Of a stretch of DNA of 5,695 nt, positions 1-5,650 are shown in pieces. The position numbers and the translations under genes are program-made. Origin of the DNA: Clostridiales bacterium (GTDB taxonomy: Bacteria; Bacillota_E; Sulfobacillia; Sulfobacillales; JAIMBI01); contig DAHVOH010000138.1 in NCBI GenBank assembly GCA_027318915.1, forward strand, positions 1 through 5,695. Direction: 5' to 3'. Within the stretch, counting starts at the first letter, position 1; each line of letters begins with the position of its first letter. Under the pieces are notes generated by a model, which was given only the letters and a program-made list of their open reading frames with translations, was not told the DNA's origin and ran no database searches.

Positions 1-2
1 CT

Positions 3-83
3 GTGGCTAGCCCGCCTCAGGATCCGGACTCCGAGTTTCACCCAGCGGCCATCCAATCCCTGCGGTGGCAGTTGGGGCTGTAA
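3..83 (+). CDS. possible C-terminal end of a gene entering from the left
   Basis: One forward frame is open from base 3 and ends at TAA (81-83), giving 26 codons that finish in ...AAIQSLRWQLGL. Its mixed hydrophilic/amphipathic composition looks like a normal protein C-terminus, and the segment abuts non-coding DNA. The piece is too short to assign a family. The frame starting at base 1 is also open and runs into the resolvase frame, but its translation is arginine-rich and unlike a protein. This is an inference from composition only. Confidence 0.25.
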   Translation: MASPPQDPDSEFHPAAIQSLRWQLGL

Positions 84-193
84 GATGCGACTTCACGATA
101 GGTTGCTAGAGCGCGATGCCATTCGGTACATCCTACCCTACGCGTCCGCGTTTGTGCCTCTCCGCCCTCTACGGGAGTCCAAACGCGTCCGAA

Positions 194-207
194 AAGGGTG
201 TACCCTT
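194..207. repeat. inverted repeat AAGGGT-GT-ACCCTT
   Basis: This is a perfect 6-bp inverted repeat with a 2-bp centre, in the non-coding region about 140 bp upstream of the resolvase start. Its size and symmetry would suit a dimeric DNA-binding protein. Its role is unknown, and such repeats also arise by chance. Confidence 0.3.
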
Positions 208-256
208 CCTGCACACCCGGACGCTCGCGCCGGCCATGTCACCGACGCGGCTTTCC

Positions 257-294
257 GGTGTCTCGTTATCCCCCTTACGGGCTTTCTAGACACC
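257..294. promoter_or_regulatory. candidate resolvase binding (res-like) site with inverted TGTCT/AGACA ends
   Basis: GGTGTCT (257-263) and AGACACC (288-294) form a perfect 7-bp inverted repeat enclosing 24 bp. The inner TGTC...GACA ends are 34 bp apart, and the left side reads TGTCTCGTTA. Binding sites of Tn3/gamma-delta-type resolvases are imperfect dyads of about 25-34 bp with TGTC-type ends, placed beside their own tnpR gene. Position, length and end sequence fit that pattern. A second TGTC follows at 295-298, but a full three-subsite res could not be established. The res assignment is an inference. Confidence 0.35.
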
Positions 295-314
295 TGTCGC
301 TCCACCTCTAAAAC
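287..314 (+). promoter_or_regulatory. candidate promoter of the resolvase gene
   Basis: TAGACA (287-292, five of six matches to TTGACA) and TAAAAC (309-314, four of six to TATAAT) are separated by 16 bp and lie 35 bp upstream of the ATG at 349. The -35 box coincides with the right arm of the inverted repeat at 257-294, so resolvase bound there would repress its own promoter, as known for tnpR genes. The -10 box is weak. Confidence 0.3.
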
Positions 315-334
315 GTTGTTGTACAGTTCCCCAG

Positions 335-343
335 GGAGGAGGG
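335..343 (+). promoter_or_regulatory. ribosome binding site of the serine resolvase
   Basis: GGAGGAGGG lies 5 nt from the ATG at 349 (6 nt measured from its AGGAGG core). It fixes the start there, rather than at the upstream in-frame ATG at 85 or the out-of-frame ATG at 344. Confidence 0.8.
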
Positions 344-348
344 ATGCC

Positions 349-939
349 ATGATCGTGCCGGGCCAACGCGTGGGGTACCGACGCGTCTCCAGCCTGGATC
401 AACACCCCGACCGTCAGCTGGAAGGCGTGCCGGTAGACAAGCTGTTTACCGAGTACGCCTCCGGCCGGGACACGCAGCGGCCGCAGCTGATGGCCTGCCT
501 CCAATACCTGCGGGCCGGCGACACCCTGGTGGTGCACTCCATGGACCGCCTCGCCCGTAATCTCGATGATCTCCGCGGACTGGTGCGGGACCTGGCGACC
601 CGCGAGGTGGCCGTGGAGTTTGTCCAAGAACACCTGACGTTCTCTGGCGACAACTCTCCTATGGCCACCCTGCTCCTCTCGCTCATGGGTGCGTTTGCGG
701 AATTTGAGCGCGCCCTCATCCGTGAACGCCAGCGCGAGGGGATTGCCCTGGCCAAGGCCAAAGGCAAGTACCACGGCGGCCGCCCCCCGAAACTCACGCC
801 CGATCAGGTGATAGCGCTCCGCGCCGACTTGGCCGCAGGACTCCCGAAGGCGGTGGCCGCGCGCCGGTACGGCGTGAGCCGGGCCACCGTGTACCACTAC
901 CTGACGCGGAGGAACGGGTCTGCACTTGCTCTTGACTAA
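349..939 (+). CDS. Serine recombinase, resolvase/invertase family (TnpR-like)
   Basis: This 196-aa protein is the usual length for a small serine resolvase or invertase, which cuts and exchanges DNA strands at paired sites through a 5'-phosphoserine link. The N-terminal catalytic domain begins with YRRVSSLDQ; Ser14 is the expected nucleophile. It continues with VVHSMDRLARNLDDL near residues 62-76, which supplies the conserved arginines, and the E-helix region AFAEFERALIRERQREG near 121-137. After a GGRPPK linker, a C-terminal helix-turn-helix (KAVAARRYGVSRATVYHYL) binds DNA. The start at 349 is supported by a strong ribosome binding site and by the catalytic motif beginning at residue 10; 88 extra upstream codons in frame show no resemblance to the family. 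No tnpA is seen beside it. It could serve a transposon, a plasmid multimer-resolution system or an invertible segment. The family is certain, the role is not. Confidence 0.95.
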   Translation: MIVPGQRVGYRRVSSLDQHPDRQLEGVPVDKLFTEYASGRDTQRPQLMACLQYLRAGDTLVVHSMDRLARNLDDLRGLVRDLATREVAVEFVQEHLTFSGDNSPMATLLLSLMGAFAEFERALIRERQREGIALAKAKGKYHGGRPPKLTPDQVIALRADLAAGLPKAVAARRYGVSRATVYHYLTRRNGSALALD

Positions 940-1085
940 GCCTTTGTGGTGTCATCCAGGCACATCCCGTTCATGCACAATCCAGTTTGCGGTACAAAGA
1001 TGGTTGCTGGAGCTTCCTCTGGCGCTCCTGCCCCAAGGGCCTTAAAGCGACCTATCAGTCGGTCGTGCGCGGACGCCGGGAGGAG

Positions 1086-1718
1086 ATGATTCAACAGTTG
1101 CTAGTGGACTGGTTGCCCACGGCATCGGTAGCCCTCGTCACCTTGGCACTCGTAGCCATCACCTACCGCCAGGTAACTCTGACGCGGTTGGCGTTGGAAC
1201 TGAACGTGCGGCCGTTCCTGGCCGACCCACCGCCCTCGTCCCCGGACGACCCCACAACGGAAGAGATCCTGTTCGGCGCCCCCGGTCGGCAAATGTTTAC
1301 CGTGAGACGTGGTGAATTTTTTTACCGGAAACTTGATGACTCGGGATCCCTCTACGTGTCGGTCGCCTTTCAAAACATTGGGGCCGGCCTGGCCGGAATC
1401 GTTGGCGGGTACACGGAACCTGGCATGTCGGCAGACGTTAAGGTGTCCCGCAAGTTCGTGGCGCCGGGCGACATCGTTCGAGTAAACATTGCCATCTTGG
1501 GCGGGATGGCGGGCACCGAGCGCTTCGCAAGTCCCTGGTGGGCCATGGGAGGTTTCACCGTTGGCCTCTCCTATCAGGATGCACTCGGGCGCCAAAGCCT
1601 TACTAGCCGTGCAGTTATTCGTCAATACGCCACACAAGGTCCATTTGTCGAAGCAATCACTGTCTCACAGATATGGGGACACCACACAGTACAGGTTACC
1701 GGTCGCGGCCAATACTAA
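1086..1718 (+). CDS. membrane-anchored protein of unknown function
   Basis: The protein has 210 aa and I do not recognise a named family. Residues about 9-26 (WLPTASVALVTLALVAIT) form one hydrophobic segment, best read as an N-terminal anchor; no signal-peptidase site is evident. The next stretch carries several arginines before LNVRPFL, which by the positive-inside rule would put the rest in the cytoplasm. The remaining ~165 residues look beta-rich, with phrases typical of small immunoglobulin-like domains: VAFQNIGAGLAGIV (93-106), APGDIVRVNIAI (126-137) and GLSYQDALGR (160-169). The ATG at 1086 follows GGGAGGAG directly, so the spacing is unusually short. An in-frame TTG at 987 would add 33 residues but has no ribosome binding site. 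The gene lies 185 bp upstream of, and on the same strand as, the methyltransferase, so it may be an accessory of the RM cluster or merely a neighbour. Confidence 0.75.
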   Translation: MIQQLLVDWLPTASVALVTLALVAITYRQVTLTRLALELNVRPFLADPPPSSPDDPTTEEILFGAPGRQMFTVRRGEFFYRKLDDSGSLYVSVAFQNIGAGLAGIVGGYTEPGMSADVKVSRKFVAPGDIVRVNIAILGGMAGTERFASPWWAMGGFTVGLSYQDALGRQSLTSRAVIRQYATQGPFVEAITVSQIWGHHTVQVTGRGQY

Positions 1719-1742
1719 CCCCGGCGCAACCAGGAGCAACCG

Positions 1743-1771
1743 CGCCTCCGGAGTACGCGAGTTCCGAGGCG
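1743..1771 (+). other. hairpin downstream of the membrane-protein gene
   Basis: CGCCTCCGGA (1743-1752) and TTCCGAGGCG (1762-1771) pair over 10 positions with one mismatch and one G-T pair around a 9-nt loop, 24 bp after the TAA of the preceding gene. No T-run follows, so it is not a standard intrinsic terminator. It could protect an mRNA 3' end or weakly separate the membrane gene from the RM operon. Confidence 0.3.
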
Positions 1772-1866
1772 GGGACGCCGCGCTCTGCGCCCGATGCTCC
1801 TACTCCCCTGGTGTCTCCACGCAAAACCTCCGGCGATATCGTCTTCCTTGCGGTCAAGGACCGGCA

Positions 1867-1876
1867 GGGAATTCCC
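1867..1876. promoter_or_regulatory. perfect palindrome GGGAATTCCC upstream of the methyltransferase
   Basis: This 10-bp perfect palindrome sits immediately upstream of a TACAAT box and 28 bp before the methyltransferase ATG. A dimeric repressor bound here would block the promoter. RM operons are often autoregulated, but no control protein with a visible helix-turn-helix is encoded beside it. The operator role is an inference. Confidence 0.3.
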
Positions 1877-1877
1877 G

Positions 1878-1883
1878 TACAAT
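1878..1883 (+). promoter_or_regulatory. candidate -10 box (TACAAT) of the RM operon
   Basis: TACAAT matches TATAAT at five of six positions and lies 21 bp before the ATG at 1904, predicting a short leader of about 15 nt. No convincing -35 box is found at normal spacing. The promoter may therefore be weak or activator-dependent, or the operon may be read from upstream. Confidence 0.4.
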
Positions 1884-1903
1884 GTAGAAGTCAGGGGGTT
1901 AAC

Positions 1904-3493
1904 ATGGCAACGCTCTTGACCCCCAGTCAGCGGAAGCAGACCGGTGCGTACTACACGAACCGATGGGCTGCTCAGTTTTTGGTCGACGCCGTGGTTTCTC
2001 AGCAGGACCGGGTCCTGGAGCCCTGCTTCGGTGACGGCGTCTTCATTGACGCGTGGCAACAGCGCCCCGCCGGCATGCGCGACGGCGTGATCGTCGGGTG
2101 CGACATATCCCCCGACGTCGTTGAGGGCGGGCGCCAGCGGTACCCGGGCGTCACGCTCCATCGCACCGATTTCTTTGATGTAGCGCCGGGGGCGCTGGGA
2201 CAGTTTGATGCGGTGGTGGGCAATCCGCCTTTTGTGCGGTATCAGCGCTTTCAAGGGGCCCAGCGGGCCCAAGCCCTCCAGCGCGCCGCGTCGGGCGGGG
2301 TCCGCCTATCGGCCCTGACCAGTGCCTGGGTGCCGTTCTTGGTGCATGCGACGCAGCAACTGGCCCCAGGCGGCAACATGGGGGTCGTCGCGCCGCTAGA
2401 GCTGACGTATGCGCGCTACGCCCGGCCCTTTCTTGCGTACTTGGGCCAGCATTTCGGGGCCATCCGCATCATCGGAAGCGACGAGCGACTGTTCCCCGAC
2501 CTCAATGAGGCAACCGTGCTGTTGCTTGCCCGAAATTGGGGTGCCTCCACCGAGGCCGTGGACCTCGTGCAAGCCCCCTGCTGGTCCGATCTCCATGCCC
2601 AGCAGATCTGGACTCATGAGGCACTCAGCATCCCGCTCAGTGCCTGGGCGGATAACAGCGTGCGTCTCAGGACGGTGCACCTGCCGGTGGAGGACCGCGC
2701 CTTGTACCAGGAGTTGGAGCCGGTCGCCACGCCGCTGGGTGCAGTGGCCACCCTCTCCATCGGCTACGTGACGGGAGCCAACGATTGGTTTCACTTGGAT
2801 CGGCGGGCCGTGGACCGTTGGGGTCTGCACGAGGATGTTCAACCGGTCGTGCGTCGTCACGGGGACCTCACGGGACGCGGGCTCGAGTTGACGGCGTCCG
2901 ACATCGCCGACCTCACGGATTCGCCGCCGCATTGGCTGTTTGCGCCTCGCACGCCCCTTTCCGCCGCCGCCCGTGCGTACATTGCCGCCGGGGAAGTCGC
3001 GGGCGTGCCCCAGGCGTACAAGTGTCGCGTCCGCTCTCCCTGGTGGAGAGTCCCGGGCGTTCGATCGCATGACTTTGCGCTCGGGGTCCTGTCGACCGAT
3101 GCGCCCCGTTTGGTGGCGTCCACGATCCCGGCCACCAACAGCTTGTTAGTCGGCGATCTCCTGCACGGCCAGGACGCACGCGTTGTCGCCGCAGCCTCCC
3201 TCACAGGCTTGGCCGCGCTGTCGGCAGAACTCGTCGGGCATGCGCTGGGCGGCGGCGCCCTCAAGTTGGAGCCCGCCGAAGCCCGTCGGTGGCTCCTTCC
3301 CTTAGCGGGAGCACCGGACGGGCAGGCGGTGTGCGCCATCGACCGCGCGTTGCGCCAAGACCGGTGGGCCGAGGCCATCCAGCGGGCCGACCACCTGTTC
3401 CTCGAACAGGGTCTCGGACTCCCCCGCCACGCTGTCGACCAATTGTGGGAGGCCACGCGGCGCTTGCGGCGCCAGCGGGGGCGGCGCCCATGA
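1904..3493 (+). CDS. Type II DNA adenine-N6 methyltransferase, gamma class (TaqI-like)
   Basis: This 529-aa enzyme should transfer a methyl group from S-adenosylmethionine to adenine N6 and protect host DNA from the partner endonuclease. Motifs follow the gamma order: motif X TGAYYTNRWAAQFLVD (13-28), motif I VLEPCFGDG (37-45), an acidic residue after strand 2 (GCDIS, D67), D89 near motif III, and the catalytic NPPF (107-110). The C-terminal half resembles the TaqI-type specificity domain: GYVTGANDWF (287-296), KCRVRSPWWRVP (373-384) and GGGALKLEPAEARRWLLP (449-466). It is longer than M.TaqI (about 420 aa). ATG 1904 is preceded by GGGGG (1894-1898) at 5 nt and starts just before motif X; the frame is open upstream to 1673, but that part is proline-rich and overlaps the preceding gene. 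Its last bases overlap the endonuclease start (ATGA). Class and role are firm; the target site is not readable directly. Confidence 0.95.
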   Translation: MATLLTPSQRKQTGAYYTNRWAAQFLVDAVVSQQDRVLEPCFGDGVFIDAWQQRPAGMRDGVIVGCDISPDVVEGGRQRYPGVTLHRTDFFDVAPGALGQFDAVVGNPPFVRYQRFQGAQRAQALQRAASGGVRLSALTSAWVPFLVHATQQLAPGGNMGVVAPLELTYARYARPFLAYLGQHFGAIRIIGSDERLFPDLNEATVLLLARNWGASTEAVDLVQAPCWSDLHAQQIWTHEALSIPLSAWADNSVRLRTVHLPVEDRALYQELEPVATPLGAVATLSIGYVTGANDWFHLDRRAVDRWGLHEDVQPVVRRHGDLTGRGLELTASDIADLTDSPPHWLFAPRTPLSAAARAYIAAGEVAGVPQAYKCRVRSPWWRVPGVRSHDFALGVLSTDAPRLVASTIPATNSLLVGDLLHGQDARVVAAASLTGLAALSAELVGHALGGGALKLEPAEARRWLLPLAGAPDGQAVCAIDRALRQDRWAEAIQRADHLFLEQGLGLPRHAVDQLWEATRRLRRQRGRRP

Positions 3494-4284
3494 CCTTTGA
3501 CCTGCCGACGTTTCAGGCCGCTCTCGCCGAGAGCCGGCGGGCTCTTCGCACGGAGACCCACCCTGATCGGCCCACATCCCGCACCAGTCGCCACGTCATG
3601 CCCCTTCACCGCTATGTGGCCGGCGAATTGGCCCGGCGGGGTTTGCCCGTGTCTTCGCTGGCCCCCAATCCCGAACGCTCGGACGGCCGGTTCTGGACAC
3701 CCAGTTCCGACAAGCTGATGACGGCGGTGCGTCGCAGTCGCTTGTTCCGAGCCCCGGACGTCCAGGTGTTCTTGACCCGGGTGGAGGCCACGCAACGCCG
3801 TGCGCGGCGTCAAGTGTTGGGCGCCTATCACGCGAAGGAAGTCGACGTGTCTGCCGTGTTGGAGGACAGCGGCCCGCTGATTGTGATCAGTGTTAAAGCT
3901 CCGGTTAGTAGTGTCGGCAAGAACGCGGTCAACCGCTACGAGGAAGGCATCGGGGAAGCGACCAACCTCCACACCCGGTTCCCCATGCTGGTTTTCGGCT
4001 TTCTGATGATTTTGCCTCAGGGCCCCGAACTCATGGCGGAGAGCGGGCAGCCAACGTCCACCTTGGCCACTGTGGAGCGGTTGCTGGTGGCCACGTCGAC
4101 CCGACGCGCCATCACGGACCCACCCGGATCCTACGAAGCTGCCGCCCTGGCCGTGGTCGACTACGAGCCGGAAGTGCCCGCGCTGTCGCCCTCCGTTCCC
4201 CCGGTGGATTCCCCCCTTCGCATTGAGGCGTTTTTTGACGCGATCATCGACCTCCATGCCAGCCGTAATCGCGGGCTCCGATAA
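3490..4284 (+). CDS. probable type II restriction endonuclease (PD-(D/E)XK-like)
   Basis: This 264-aa protein overlaps the methyltransferase stop by 4 bp (ATGA), implying translational coupling, and is in the usual position and size range for the cognate endonuclease that cuts unmethylated target DNA. The likely active site is EVDVSAV (D119) followed by the hydrophobic strand PLIVISVK (129-136) and then KNAVNRYEEGIGEATNLH (144-161). The normal (D/E)xK is SVK here, with glutamates E151/E152 15-16 residues after the lysine. Cfr10I and NgoMIV have an SxK core and a relocated glutamate about 14 residues after the lysine, so this reads as a similar circularly rearranged site. The N-terminal part is basic and helical, and the C-terminal tail is acidic and proline-rich before a last helix. 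I cannot name the family with certainty. The endonuclease role rests on motif plus context. An upstream in-frame ATG (3289) would lie inside the methyltransferase gene and is rejected. Confidence 0.8.
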   Translation: MTFDLPTFQAALAESRRALRTETHPDRPTSRTSRHVMPLHRYVAGELARRGLPVSSLAPNPERSDGRFWTPSSDKLMTAVRRSRLFRAPDVQVFLTRVEATQRRARRQVLGAYHAKEVDVSAVLEDSGPLIVISVKAPVSSVGKNAVNRYEEGIGEATNLHTRFPMLVFGFLMILPQGPELMAESGQPTSTLATVERLLVATSTRRAITDPPGSYEAAALAVVDYEPEVPALSPSVPPVDSPLRIEAFFDAIIDLHASRNRGLR

Positions 4285-4381
4285 CCCGAGGCGTCGTGCC
4301 GCCAGTCGCCACCCGTCTTTTCGGATGCCGCCGTTTCCCGCACACTCGCAGGGTAATCCATCACCTGAAAGGATGATCCCG

Positions 4382-4618
4382 ATGCGCCTGAAGGAAGTCG
4401 AGACAGACTCCAGGGGATCCATACGCGGTCGTGTGGCGCAGTATCACTCCATCTATGAGCGCCTGGCGAAACTCGGCGCAGAGACATGGCTAGACATCAG
4501 TTGTGACTCCGAGGGGGAATTAAAGAAGCCCCTGACACGTTTGCGCGCTCATCGCACACCCATGATGAACACCCGCACGGTGAGCCAGACAGTCACTTAC
4601 GCGCGGGGGCGGCGCTGA
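4382..4618 (+). CDS. small basic protein of unknown function
   Basis: This 78-aa protein starts at ATG 4382, with GAAAGGA (4367-4373) eight nt upstream. An ATG at 4373 in the same frame would add three residues but overlaps that ribosome binding site. It carries about 16 Lys/Arg against 9 Asp/Glu. Its layout suggests helix (VAQYHSIYERLAKLG, 18-32), strand (TWLDISC, 35-41), helix (EGELKKPLTRLRAHR, 44-58) and strand (TRTVSQTVTYARGRR, 64-78). This alpha-beta-alpha-beta pattern with a basic end would suit a nucleic-acid binder, but I recognise no named family and see no clear helix-turn-helix. It lies 97 bp after the endonuclease on the same strand, so it may be part of the RM operon or a passenger. 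The same frame stays open after its TGA to 4822. Confidence 0.65.
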   Translation: MRLKEVETDSRGSIRGRVAQYHSIYERLAKLGAETWLDISCDSEGELKKPLTRLRAHRTPMMNTRTVSQTVTYARGRR

Positions 4619-4705
4619 CCTGGTGGATCAGAGCCGCTGCACCATGCGAGTACCACTTTCCTCCATGGACCTGACCAGTCACATCGAGGTTTCCGTCCAG
4701 TGGGC

Positions 4706-4822
4706 ATGAACGATTTGGGGAAGTGGGAAGCCGCTGTGGATGCCCACTGGAGAGATTTCCAAGCAACCGCACTGTCGGACCTCAATCACGACAGCTTGAC
4801 GCTATATAGGTGCGCGTCATGA
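4706..4822 (+). pseudogene. short ORF, possibly the 5' part of a gene cut by the IS630 remnant
   Basis: An ATG at 4706 opens 38 codons (MNDLGKWEAAVDAHW...LYRCAS) ending in TGA at 4820-4822. The composition is protein-like, with an amphipathic acidic/aromatic pattern, but there is no good ribosome binding site. The frame ends 14 bp after TATATA (4803-4808), where the IS630 remnant seems to begin, so the last four residues may come from the element. If the DNA between the TA at 4807-4808 and the TA at 5594-5595 is removed, the frame continues to a TGA at 5679-5681. No family is recognised. Confidence 0.3.
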
Positions 4823-4830
4823 ACGGTAGG

Positions 4831-5560
4831 TTACGCACAGAGCCGACTCCGAACTTCCTCCGGGACCGTGGCCACATGGGCCAAGAACTTCTCGACACTC
4901 GGGACAATGGCGGCGATGTCCGGATGAAAGGCATGGCAGATGACCGTCTGCTGGAGCCATTTCCACAGCCGCTCCGTCGGATGGAGGGTGGGGGAGTAGG
5001 CGGGCAGGTACCACACTTCGACCGCGTCCGCATACTGCGCCCAAAAGGGCGCCAGGCACTTGGCATGGGGAATCTTCGCGTTGTCGCAGATCAAGACCAG
5101 GTGCTGGTCCGGGTACTGGGCGAACAATCGCGCGAGAAAGGCCTGAAACGTTGCGCTGGGAGGTCCGCCGCCTGCTCCACCACGGGGGGCCCGCTCCGGA
5201 TGTCCACGGCACCGAAGAGCGCCACGCTCGCATGATGCCCATAGGGGGGGCCTGTTGTTGGCGCCCGCGGAGAAACCACGTAGCCGCGATGGCCTGATAC
5301 GCGCGGCCAGGGCTCTCGTCCTCAAACAGGATTCCGGTGTCCGCCGCGGCGTTTTTTAGCGTCGCGAGGCGCTCCGCGAACGCGACTGGCTCCGTCCGGC
5401 GGGCCCGTTTGAGCACGTACATCGGCCGGGTCCAGCTGAACCCGTGCTGGGGGAGCCACTTGCGCAGATGCCCCCGGGAGAAGCGACCCCTATACTGGTC
5501 TGCGATGTAGGCTTGGAGGATCTTCGAGTCCCCGTTCACCGCGGCCCCGAAGCCGCCCGC
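4831..5560 (-). pseudogene. IS630-family transposase, truncated and frameshifted
   Basis: Three minus-strand frames together spell one DDE transposase. The first carries AYIADQYRGRFSRGHLRKW, HGFSWTRPMYVLKRA and the first catalytic Asp in ILFEDES, then TWFLRG. At a run of seven C (5244-5250) the homology moves to a second frame: YGHHASVALFGAVDIRSG and VVEQAADLP. Between about 5150 and 5175 it moves again to a third frame: ATFQAFLARLFAQYPDQHLV, the second Asp in LICDNAKIPHA, the YLPAYSPTLHPTERLWKWL block with the catalytic Glu, and the stop at 4831-4833. Both moves are equivalent to -1, i.e. one base missing each time. The expected first ~100 residues with the N-terminal helix-turn-helix are absent or unrecognisable. 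All three catalytic residues survive, but the family's usual NPIE reads HPTE. The first shift could be programmed; the second and the truncation argue for a dead copy. Confidence 0.85.
5244..5250 (-). other. C7 slippery run at the first transposase frameshift
   Basis: On the coding (minus) strand the frame reads CAG GCC CCC CCT ATG. The heptamer C-CCC-CCT allows both tRNAs to slip back one base, after which TAT GGG CAT continues the IS630 homology. Programmed -1 frameshifting on such heptamers is established for several IS families. A single-base deletion in the homopolymer, or a sequencing error, gives the same picture. Confidence 0.45.
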
Positions 5561-5636
5561 CGCCGGCGAGGCGAGACTGTCACACCCCCCAACTACGATC
5601 AGAACCTGGCCTGAACCGGCCACCGACCGTCACCGA

Positions 5637-5650
5637 AGTTCCACGGAACT
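5637..5650. repeat. inverted repeat AGTTCC-AC-GGAACT
   Basis: This is a perfect 6-bp inverted repeat with a 2-bp centre, ending 33 bp before the putative start codon at 5684. Its position would suit an operator for the next gene. Its 6-2-6 geometry is the same as the repeat at 194-207, but the sequence is different. Confidence 0.3.

Larger units (their letters stand above)
4809..5593 (-). mobile_element. IS630-family insertion-sequence remnant (boundaries tentative)
   Basis: IS630/Tc1 elements insert at TA and duplicate it. A TA borders the 3' end of the transposase remnant (4807-4808), and another (5594-5595) lies beyond its N-terminal end. Reading inward, the ends are GGTGCGCGTCATGA and GTTGGGGGGTGTGA, which agree at 9 of 14 positions, poor for terminal repeats. 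The span is 785 bp, shorter than the roughly 1.1 kb usual for the family, matching the loss of the transposase N-terminus. The presence of an IS630 relic is secure; the exact ends are inferred. Confidence 0.4.

Noticed and set aside
85..348. 88-residue N-terminal extension of the resolvase frame
   Set aside because: The catalytic motif must lie near the N-terminus, the extension has no family resemblance, and the ATG at 349 has a strong ribosome binding site.
1673..1903. 77-residue N-terminal extension of the methyltransferase frame
   Set aside because: It is Pro/Ala/Ser-rich, overlaps the end of the preceding gene, has no ribosome binding site, and the family normally begins just before motif X.
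2396..3070. Minus-strand frame of about 224 codons inside the methyltransferase gene
   Set aside because: Shadow of the methyltransferase codon pattern; no start signal or recognisable motif.
4285..4381. Search for an intrinsic terminator after the endonuclease gene
   Set aside because: Only a 4-bp stem (GGCG/CGCC) without a T-run was found.
2857..4422. Long minus-strand open frame of about 521 codons opposite the RM genes
   Set aside because: It lies wholly antisense to two well-supported genes, its translation is Arg/Gly/His-rich without domains, and long antisense frames are expected in GC-rich coding DNA.
4597..4785. Minus-strand frame of 62 codons between the small basic protein gene and the IS remnant
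   Set aside because: Trp/Ser/Arg-rich translation with no ribosome binding site or homology that I can see.
4616..4822. TGA readthrough joining the 78-aa protein to the following in-frame open stretch
   Set aside because: The frame is open, but no recoding element is visible and the natural C-terminus (TYARGRR) looks complete.
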